Shown in pieces: positions 57,721-64,000 of a stretch of DNA of 64,000 bases. The notes below the pieces were generated by a model. It was not told the DNA's origin. It ran no database searches and saw only the letters and a list, made by a program, of their open reading frames with translations. Position numbers and translations under genes: made by a program. This DNA comes from Streptomyces polyasparticus (GTDB taxonomy: Bacteria > Actinomycetota > Actinomycetes > Streptomycetales > Streptomycetaceae), in contig NZ_JACTVJ010000019.1 of the NCBI RefSeq assembly GCF_014493765.1, positions 62,001 to 126,000 of the forward strand, written 5' to 3'. The number at the start of each line of letters is the position of its first letter. Positions within the stretch are counted from its first letter, which is position 1.

Positions 57721-58884
57721 TCAGCCGCTCCGCAGACCGACCGCCAGCGTCAGCTCAAGGACCTTGTGCGGCGATGCGAGATCCGGGAAGAGCTCCCGCA
57801 GCTGCGACATCCGGTAGCGGACTGTCTGGGGATGGACGAACAACGCCGCCGCCGCCTCGTCCCGCCTGCCCTGGTGCAGCAGCCACGCCCGCAACGTCTC
57901 CTCAAGGCGCCGCGCTGTCGCGACAGGCAGGGCCTGCAACGGTGCGAGAGCTCGGGCACGCAGGTCCGCGAACGCGTCCGCGTCGGCGCTCAGCACCAGT
58001 GCGGGGAGGTGTTTCTCGGTGTCGCGGATATCGGGGGAGAGGGAGCGCGCGCGTACGGCTCGCGCGTAGGAGGCGGACGCGCGAGCCCATGGCCGGGCCG
58101 GGCCGACCACGGCGGTGCGGTCGGCGAGTTGCCGCAGGAGACGTGCACGGTCGGCATCGGGGACGAGCAGGACACCGGTGGCGTCCGGCAGATCGTCGAG
58201 GACGAGGGTGCTCGGGTCGAGCGCGCGATAGGCGGGCCGGGCCTGGGCGGCGGGGAGCAGGACCGCGGTCAGCGAATCCGGCGGCTGCCAAAGGGCTCGT
58301 TGTGCGGAGGCAAGGAGTACGTCAGGGGCTGCGCCGGCGAGGAGGTCGCGGGCCAGGTGTTCCAGGTGGCGCTCATGGTCCCTGCCGCGGGCTGCCAGTT
58401 CGTCGGCGTGGCCTGCGGCGCTCGCGGCGGAGAGCTCGTCGATGTAGGCGAAGGTCAGCTCGGCGAACTTGGCGACCTCGGCGGCAGGCAGACCCGCGGG
58501 TACGGCACCCGCCGCCAGGCATCGCCAGGCCACGCGGGCGCCGACGCGGTAGGCGCTGAGCAGGGCATCCATCGAACGGCCGTCGCGCACCTCGCCGCGG
58601 CCGAGCTCGTAGGCCGCGTCACCGGCGTCGCCGCGGCCTGTGGCGTTTCCGCTCGCGAGGTCCAGGTAGTGCCCCAGGGCAGTACGGACGGCTTTGCGGA
58701 TGGTGGCGCCCATGCGGCCCGAGAGGGCGTTGGCGTAGGGAGGCACCTCGTCGATGATCGCCTGGACGATCTCGTCGGCGGTGGTCTTCAGGGAGGCCCG
58801 AAGCACCGTGACCGTCGTCTCGTCCAGGGCCAGTTCGCTGACCCTCCGGATTGCTTGGTTCACGTTTTTGTTCCCACCGAACAA
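57721..58884 (-). CDS. PucR/CdaR-type transcriptional regulator
   Basis: The 387-residue protein has an N-terminal helical RsbRD-like domain (VNQAIRRVSELALDETTVTV, GRSMDALLSAYRVGARVAWR), a middle GGDEF-like part, and a C-terminal PucR helix-turn-helix with LLHQGRRDEAAAALFVHPQT and VRYRMSQLRELFPDLASPHK. It is divergent from the ferredoxin reductase/desaturase pair, 66 bases away, and is their likely regulator. Confidence 0.88.
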   Translation of the reverse strand: MFGGNKNVNQAIRRVSELALDETTVTVLRASLKTTADEIVQAIIDEVPPYANALSGRMGATIRKAVRTALGHYLDLASGNATGRGDAGDAAYELGRGEVRDGRSMDALLSAYRVGARVAWRCLAAGAVPAGLPAAEVAKFAELTFAYIDELSAASAAGHADELAARGRDHERHLEHLARDLLAGAAPDVLLASAQRALWQPPDSLTAVLLPAAQARPAYRALDPSTLVLDDLPDATGVLLVPDADRARLLRQLADRTAVVGPARPWARASASYARAVRARSLSPDIRDTEKHLPALVLSADADAFADLRARALAPLQALPVATARRLEETLRAWLLHQGRRDEAAAALFVHPQTVRYRMSQLRELFPDLASPHKVLELTLAVGLRSG

Positions 58885-58903
58885 TTCTGGCGACCAGTTT
58901 CAC

Positions 58904-58919
58904 GTCCTGCGGTCAGGAC
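58904..58919. promoter_or_regulatory. Palindrome GTCCTG-CGGT-CAGGAC between regulator and reductase
   Basis: 6-bp perfect arms with a 4-base spacer in the 66-base divergent gap between the PucR-type regulator and the ferredoxin reductase. It is 32 bases before the reductase start and a good candidate operator. Confidence 0.5.
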
Positions 58920-58950
58920 TTTACGCCTTGAGGCGCAGCAAGCTGAAGTC

Positions 58951-60006
58951 ATGACGAGTAAAGCCCTCCGCAGCAGGGCGTGGAAGCTCCTTGAGATGGT
59001 CACGACACCGCTGCTGCCGTCGGACTACCTCGACCTGGTCAGCCCGCTGCGTGCGGGCGCCGACCTGCGCGGGCGCATCGAGGCCGTGCACCCCGAGACG
59101 GGTGACGCCGCGACCATCGTGATCAGACCCGGACAGGGCTGGCGCGGCCACACGGCCGGCCAGTACGTGCGGATCGGCGTCGACGTCGACGGGGTGCGCC
59201 TGTGGCGTGCCTACTCCATCACCTCGCCGACGGACTGCCAGGACGGCCGCGTCACGATCACCGTGAAAGCGATCCCGGACGGCAAGGTCAGCAACCACCT
59301 GGTCCGCAGGGTCGAGCCCGGCACCCTGATCCAGCTCGACCAGGCGACCGGTGACTTCGTGCTGCCGCAGGCCAGGCCTGCCAAGGTGCTCTACCTGACG
59401 GCCGGCAGCGGCATCACGCCCGTGATGGGCATGCTGCGCGACACCGAGTTCGACGACGTCGTCATGGTCCACTGCGCGCCGAAGGCGCAGGACGTGATCT
59501 TCCGCAGTGAACTGCACAGCCTGGTCGCGGACGGAAAGCTGCGCCTCACCGAGGTGCACACCGACACGGACGGCATGCTCGACATCACCCGCCTCGACGA
59601 ACTCGTGCCCGACTGGGCCGAGCGCGAGACCTGGGCCTGCGGGCCCGCGGGGCTGCTCGACGCCGCCGAGAAGCACTGGTGTGAGCACGGCGTACAGGAT
59701 CGCCTGCACACCGAACGCTTCCGCCCGAGCATCGTTGCCGCCGGCGACGGCGGCGAGGTCACGTTCAGTGCCACCGGAAAGACCGTCGAGGCGGATGGCG
59801 CCACGCCGCTCCTCGACGTGGGCGAGGAGGCGGGCGTGCTCATGCCGTCCGGGTGCCGTATGGGCATCTGCTTCGGCTGCGTCACGCCGCTCAAGGCGGG
59901 CGCCGTCCGTGATCTGCGCACCGGCGAGATCACCGAGGCCGAACCGGGCGTCCTCATCCAGACCTGCGTGTCCGCCGCCGCGGGCCCCTGCGACATCGAA
60001 CGGTAG
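58951..60006 (+). CDS. Ferredoxin-NADP reductase fused to 2Fe-2S ferredoxin (desaturase electron donor)
   Basis: The 351-residue protein has an FAD domain (RAYSITSPT, residues about 90-98, and VSNHLVRRV), an NAD(P) domain (VLYLTAGSGITPVMGMLRDT, TWACGPAGLLDAAEKHW) and a C-terminal plant-type ferredoxin domain with CRMGICFGC plus a final Cys in QTCVSA. It takes electrons from NADPH to the desaturase encoded 7 bases downstream. Pairing and order match the mycobacterial Rv3230c/DesA3 system. Confidence 0.9.
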   Translation: MTSKALRSRAWKLLEMVTTPLLPSDYLDLVSPLRAGADLRGRIEAVHPETGDAATIVIRPGQGWRGHTAGQYVRIGVDVDGVRLWRAYSITSPTDCQDGRVTITVKAIPDGKVSNHLVRRVEPGTLIQLDQATGDFVLPQARPAKVLYLTAGSGITPVMGMLRDTEFDDVVMVHCAPKAQDVIFRSELHSLVADGKLRLTEVHTDTDGMLDITRLDELVPDWAERETWACGPAGLLDAAEKHWCEHGVQDRLHTERFRPSIVAAGDGGEVTFSATGKTVEADGATPLLDVGEEAGVLMPSGCRMGICFGCVTPLKAGAVRDLRTGEITEAEPGVLIQTCVSAAAGPCDIER

Positions 60007-60013
60007 GAACAGC

Positions 60014-61162
60014 TTGACTGCCATCGACCCCACCGCCCACCTGACCGCAGAGCAGATCGAGGAGCTCGGCCGCGAGCTGGACGCGATCCGTGACGAGGTG
60101 ATCGCCGACCGCGGCGAGAAGGACGCCGCCTACATCCGCAAGGTCATCTCGGCGCAGCGCAAGCTCGAACTGGCCAGCAGGGGTGTGCTGCTGTTCTCGA
60201 TCTTCCCGCCCGCGTGGCTGATCGGCACCGCCGGTCTGTCCGTGGCGAAGATCATGGACAACATGGAGATCGGCCACAACGTCCTGCACGGGCAGTGGGA
60301 CTGGATGCGGGACCCGAAGATCCACTCCACCACCTGGGAATGGGATCACGTCTCGCCGGCCGACCAGTGGAAGCACTCGCACAACGAGCTGCACCACACG
60401 TACACCAACGTGATCGGCAAGGACAACGACCTCGGCTACGGCATCATGCGCGTCGACGAGGACCAGAAGTGGCACCCGTTCCATCTCGGCCAGCCGCTGT
60501 GGAACTTCATCAACGCCTGCTTCTTCGAGTACGGCATCGCGGCGTACGACCTGGAGCTCGGCAAGAACCTGAGCAAGCGGCGCCGCAAGGACCCGGAGTT
60601 CCGCGCGCGGGCCAAGGCCGTGGGCCGCAAGATCCGCAAGCAGATGCTCAAGGACTACGTGATCCACCCGCTGCTTTCGGGTCCCTCCTTCCTCCCGACG
60701 CTCGGCGCCACGTTCACCGCGAATCTGGTCCGCAATCTCTGGACCCACTCGGTGATCATGTGCGGGCACTTCCCCGAGGGCGTGCAGGTCTTCGAGCGCC
60801 GGTCGATCAAGGGTGAGACGCGCGGCCAGTGGTACCTGCGCCAGATGATGGGCTCGGCGAACATCAGCGGCAGCAAGGCCATGCACTTCATGACCGGCAA
60901 CCTGTCGCACCAGATCGAGCACCACCTGTTCCCGGACCTGCCGAGCAACCGGTGCGCCGAGGTCTCGGTGAAGGTGCGCGCACTGTTCGAGAAGTACGAG
61001 CTGGAGTACGTCACCGGGCCGCTGCCCAAGCAAGTGTTCTCCGCTTGGCACAAGGTCTTCCGGCTTTCGTTGCCGAACAAGAAGCCCAAGGTCAAGAAGC
61101 CCGAGGTCAAGAAGCCCGAGGTCAAGACGCCGGACCGCGAGCAGGAGCTCGTCGCGGTCTGA
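60014..61162 (+). CDS. Membrane acyl-CoA/acyl-lipid desaturase (DesA3-like)
   Basis: The 382-residue protein is a di-iron membrane desaturase with the histidine boxes HNVLH, HNELHH and HQIEHH and two hydrophobic pairs. It introduces a cis double bond in long acyl chains, using the reductase encoded just upstream. TTG start with AGGAAC about 4 bases before; the frame has no earlier usable start after the reductase stop. The C-terminus ends with a short Lys-Pro repeat (KKPKVKKPEVKKPEVK), encoded by a 15-bp tandem repeat. Confidence 0.88.
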   Translation: MTAIDPTAHLTAEQIEELGRELDAIRDEVIADRGEKDAAYIRKVISAQRKLELASRGVLLFSIFPPAWLIGTAGLSVAKIMDNMEIGHNVLHGQWDWMRDPKIHSTTWEWDHVSPADQWKHSHNELHHTYTNVIGKDNDLGYGIMRVDEDQKWHPFHLGQPLWNFINACFFEYGIAAYDLELGKNLSKRRRKDPEFRARAKAVGRKIRKQMLKDYVIHPLLSGPSFLPTLGATFTANLVRNLWTHSVIMCGHFPEGVQVFERRSIKGETRGQWYLRQMMGSANISGSKAMHFMTGNLSHQIEHHLFPDLPSNRCAEVSVKVRALFEKYELEYVTGPLPKQVFSAWHKVFRLSLPNKKPKVKKPEVKKPEVKTPDREQELVAV

Positions 61163-61173
61163 CTCCTGTGGGT

Positions 61174-61200
61174 GCCTGAAGGGGGGAGCCCCCTTCAGGC
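61174..61200 (+). terminator. 12-bp hairpin after desaturase
   Basis: GCCTGAAGGGGG (61174-61185) pairs perfectly with CCCCCTTCAGGC (61189-61200) with a 3-base loop, 11 bases after the stop. Confidence 0.8.
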
Positions 61201-62066
61201 AACCGACTTGAGCCTCCAGAAGAACCCGAGCTTGTCCAGCGAGTAGCTCACCAGCATGTTCTTCGTCTGCTGGTGGTACGCGCCTCTGAGCGCTCCTGAA
61301 GTGCGGCTAAGGATGAGATCAGTTGGCATGGCATCGAGTTGGTCCGGATCTGGTCCGCATCATGTCGTGCAGCCAGGCGTCTGAAGTGTGGGTCACCGCG
61401 GTACCACATGGCATGCTGGCGGGTCTCGCTGGCCAGGGCTTGAGGAAGTCCTGCAGTTCGGTGTATGCCGTGCGGAAGTAGAGCGGACGCCGCAGGTGAT
61501 CTGTTCCGGGCCGCCCGGCATCCTGCCGGGTGTCGATCCACTGGCCGACGGTGGTGGCGACGAGAGCGGCCTGCGGTTGCATCACACCCCGGACGGGGCA
61601 TACGGGGATCGGCTATCACGCGCCCCCTGGCCCAAGCGGTAACCGAAGGCCGAAGCCAGAGGTCTTGCGGTGCCCCCTACCTGTGACGCCGGTCCACATC
61701 CGCAGCCAGGGCGAGTGCGCCAACCGGGCACCATGCGCCCCTGACGCATACGCCCCAATTCTGCTGCCTGCCAGCGCTGATGGGGACACACCGGTCCGTG
61801 AGAAGAGCGGGCAGTCAAGACGGTCCTCCTGGATCGACCTACTGCTGCTCCAGACCCAGAAGGCCAACACCCCAGCACGACCAGCGGGATGCGACCTCGG
61901 TGGAGACCACGCGCCCGCGACCTTCAGGTACTCCTGGCCAGGATGGTCGGTTCTCGGAGCCATCCGGCCTCGGATAGGGGACACGTGGTCCCGTCCCGGC
62001 GGCCGCAGTGCGGTGGAGCATTGAAGCAGATAGTTCAACTGGCCTTGAAATGACCGGAGGCGCCCG
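61201..62066. other. About 0.9 kb without a convincing gene; probable decayed DNA
   Basis: Base composition here is less GC-rich and without clear codon bias in any frame. On the minus strand the end bordering the terminator reads KNMLVSYSLDKLGFFWRLKS before a stop at about 61197, which looks like the C-terminus of a once-real gene, possibly a transposase. Short frames at 61319-61585 and 61616-62170 have no start context or recognisable domain. No terminal inverted repeats were found. Confidence 0.4.
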
Positions 62067-62870
62067 ATGAGCGGTGCCGTGCTCGTGATCGTGGCCGGAC
62101 TGCTTGTGCTGTCCGTGGTCTCGGGCATGCTCGGGCTCGGGGCTCTGGCCGCCGGTGCGGTCATCGGCATTGCGCTCGGCGCCCTCGGGGGTGGTGGCAG
62201 TGTGCTGGCCGTTCCCGCGCTGATCTATCTGCTCGGTTTCAGTCCGGTCGGGGCGACGGCCGCGAGTCTCGTCATCGTCACGCTCACCTCGGTCACCGGG
62301 CTCGTCGCGCACGCCGGTGAAGGCAACGTTCGCTGGCGTACGGGACTGCTGTTCTCGGCGGCCGGGATCGGCCCCGCGATGCTGGGCGGCGCGCTTGCCG
62401 TGCAGATCCCGGCGGCCGTGCTGACGGCGGCCTTCGGCGTGGTCGCGGGAGCAGCCGCCTTGCGTATGCTGCGGACCCGGCGGGCCGTGGAGGGCGCCGT
62501 GACGGTGCGGCCGGGGCGGGTGGCGGCCGCCGGCGGCGGACTCGGCGCGGTCACTGGCGTCCTCGGCGTCGGCGGTGGCTTCCTGGCTGTGCCGGCACTG
62601 GTGAGCGTGGTGGGCCTGCGGATGCAGAACGCGGTGGGTACCAGTTTGCTGGTCATCACCGTCAACTCGCTGGCCGCGCTGGCGACGCGCGCCGGCACGG
62701 TCGAGGGGCTGGACTGGGCGGTCGTCGGACCGTTCGTCGCGGCTGCGGTGCTCGGCGCCTGGGACGGCAAGCGGCTGGCCGCGCGGGTCTCGGGCCCCAC
62801 GCTGCAGCGGATCTTCGCACTGGTACTGCTGGCGGTGGCGGCCTTCATGCTCCTCGACGCGGCGCTGTGA
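62067..62870 (+). CDS. TauE/SafE-family membrane transporter
   Basis: The 267-residue protein has about eight membrane helices. Conserved glycine-rich segments IGIALGALGGGGSVLAVPAL (about 33-52) and GAVTGVLGVGGGFLAVPALV (about 156-175) are the two halves of the TauE repeat. Relatives export sulfite, organosulfonates or move thiosulfate. It is convergent with a CstR-like repressor gene and near a thioredoxin gene, so sulfur detoxification is the probable role. Confidence 0.88.
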   Translation: MSGAVLVIVAGLLVLSVVSGMLGLGALAAGAVIGIALGALGGGGSVLAVPALIYLLGFSPVGATAASLVIVTLTSVTGLVAHAGEGNVRWRTGLLFSAAGIGPAMLGGALAVQIPAAVLTAAFGVVAGAAALRMLRTRRAVEGAVTVRPGRVAAAGGGLGAVTGVLGVGGGFLAVPALVSVVGLRMQNAVGTSLLVITVNSLAALATRAGTVEGLDWAVVGPFVAAAVLGAWDGKRLAARVSGPTLQRIFALVLLAVAAFMLLDAAL

Positions 62871-62891
62871 CGGCAGACGTGGCGGGAGTTC

Positions 62892-63213
<322 letters not shown>

Positions 63214-63397
63214 TATACGTCCCGATTCGAGGCGGCGTCGATCAGAAGGAAGCGCACCTGCCGTGAGCACTCCGGTCGACCACGTCCGCCGGGTCCTGTC
63301 GGTGATGCGACGCTAGGCGCTGTGGCCCTTCTGAGCGGCCGCTGAACCAGCGTTGAGGGGCGCCCGCACGGGCTCCCCGCGCGGCCCGAAGGCCAGT

Positions 63398-63760
63398 TCA
63401 CTCTGTCGAGCCCGAGGCTCGTCGGCGCACGTCGTCCATGTCGACGGCTCGGACCCTGCTGATGAGCTCTTCCAGGGCCTTCGGCGGTATGGCGCCCGGG
63501 CGCGCGTACAGGACCGTCCGGTCGCGGACGGCCACGAGTGTGGGGATGGACGTGACGTGGAAGGCGCCCGCCAGTTCCGGCTGCGCCTCTGTGTCGACCT
63601 TGCCGAACACGATGTCCGGGTGGCGCTCGGCCGCCTTCTCGAATACGGGGCCGAACGTTCGGCACGGGCCGCACCATGCCGCCCAGAAGTCGATCAGCAC
63701 GATCTTCGAACTGGTCACAGTCTCCTCGAAGTTGTTCCTGGTCAATTCCACGGTGGGCAT
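63398..63760 (-). CDS. trxA: Thioredoxin
   Basis: The 120-residue protein has a thioredoxin fold with the active site FWAAWCGPCRTFGP (about 25-38), followed by VFGKVDTEAQPELAGAFHVT and SIPTLVAVRD with the cis-Pro. The ATG at 63760 (AGGAG about 10 bases upstream) was chosen over an in-frame ATG at 63805. An operator of the same type as that of the CstR-like gene lies upstream, so it is probably induced by reactive sulfur species. Confidence 0.9.
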   Translation of the reverse strand: MPTVELTRNNFEETVTSSKIVLIDFWAAWCGPCRTFGPVFEKAAERHPDIVFGKVDTEAQPELAGAFHVTSIPTLVAVRDRTVLYARPGAIPPKALEELISRVRAVDMDDVRRRASGSTE

Positions 63761-63780
63761 GGCTTCCCGTCTCCTCTCGT

Positions 63781-63796
63781 ATACCCGGCGGGGTAT
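63781..63796. promoter_or_regulatory. Second CstR/CsoR-type operator
   Basis: ATACCC-GGCG-GGGTAT has the same 6-bp arms as the operator at 63198 and lies about 21 bases upstream of the thioredoxin start (minus strand). Confidence 0.72.
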
Positions 63797-63808
63797 CCTC
63801 TGCACGGT

Positions 63809-64000
63809 TCAACCAGTGCCGTTCCGGTTCTGTTCCAGGCAGTCGCGCGGCAGCTGAGGGCGCCACATGCGCTCGGAGACGTTCGGCTGCCGGGTGGGCC
63901 CCGCTCCGGGAGGCCGATGGACGGCGAACACCCTGCGAGCGCGGTCGAGTTGCCAGGCCGGCGCTTCCCGGCCCAGTCGGCCATGGCGGAGTGCAGGGTC
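63809..64000 (-). CDS. Possible C-terminus of a gene entering from the right, unassigned
   Basis: An open minus-strand frame of about 63 codons runs from the window edge to a stop at 63809-63811. It includes AWQLDRARRVFAVHRPPGAG and SERMWRPQLPRDCLEQNRNG. Third-position GC is moderately high. I recognise no family, and the lack of a start inside the window prevents confirmation. Confidence 0.3.
   Translation of the reverse strand, partial: DPALRHGRLGREAPAWQLDRARRVFAVHRPPGAGPTRQPNVSERMWRPQLPRDCLEQNRNGTG

Noticed and set aside
61319-61585. Small minus-strand frame (88 codons) in the atypical gap
   Set aside because: No ribosome site, no domain and poor codon bias; kept only as part of a possible decayed region.

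Overview
The window reads as chromosome of a Streptomyces-type actinomycete. GC content is very high with strong third-position GC bias, GTG and TTG starts are common, genes are coupled through ATGA/GTGA/TTGA overlaps, TTA leucine codons are rare, and family content is typical (universal stress proteins, Roadblock proteins, DUF3040, DUF2795, F420-type LLM oxidoreductases). No rRNA, tRNA, CRISPR array or intact insertion sequence was seen.

Layout. (1) 1-6.2 kb: a dormancy/hypoxia-type stress island with an Acg-type nitroreductase, two universal stress proteins, a 45-residue membrane protein, Hsp20, and a minus-strand operon of CBS-BON protein, flavodoxin-fold protein, Rv1733c-type membrane protein and a lone cNMP-binding domain. 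A recurring palindrome (GGNCCG-NN-CGGNCC) lies in front of nearly every unit, which suggests one regulon. (2) 6.3-10.5 kb: a methyltransferase relic, then two facing gene sets with four Roadblock/LC7-like proteins and two DUF4388-like proteins but no GTPase. (3) 10.8-13.2 kb: two unassigned conserved genes and a 30-bp minisatellite. (4) 13.2-14.0 kb: a lone methyltransferase. (5) 14.35-41.9 kb: one exopolysaccharide operon of 21 tightly coupled genes: WcaJ-type initiating transferase, AlgD-type GDP-mannose dehydrogenase, glycosyltransferases, two co-polymerase-like proteins, asparagine synthase, two-domain oxidoreductase, heparinase-like protein, beta-helix lipoprotein, Wzy-like polymerase, a C-methyl sugar branch, flippase, pyruvyltransferase, RmlC-like epimerase and class III aminotransferase. 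(6) 42-46.3 kb: PAP2 phosphatase, DUF2795, and a LysR/MFS/LLM group. (7) 46.4-50.7 kb: a 1445-residue secreted multidomain GH87-type alpha-1,3-glucanase. (8) 50.9-57.6 kb: PadR with its operator and an acyl-CoA dehydrogenase, Sua5, DUF3040, 2',3'-cyclic phosphodiesterase, LLM oxidoreductase, truncated hemoglobin and a thioredoxin-like protein. (9) 57.7-61.2 kb: PucR-type regulator divergent from a ferredoxin reductase plus acyl desaturase pair. (10) 61.2-62.07 kb: about 0.9 kb without a convincing gene. (11) 62.07-64 kb: TauE-type exporter, a CstR-like repressor and thioredoxin, with two CstR/CsoR-type operators.

How the genes work together. The exopolysaccharide operon contains all classes of gene needed for a Wzx/Wzy-type heteropolymer. 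The dehydrogenase carries the AlgD hallmarks, so mannuronic acid is a plausible component, perhaps amidated by the asparagine synthase. Four of its genes carry in-frame TTA codons, which in Streptomyces points to bldA (developmental) control. The right end looks like a persulfide-stress locus, and the left end like an actinobacterial dormancy regulon.
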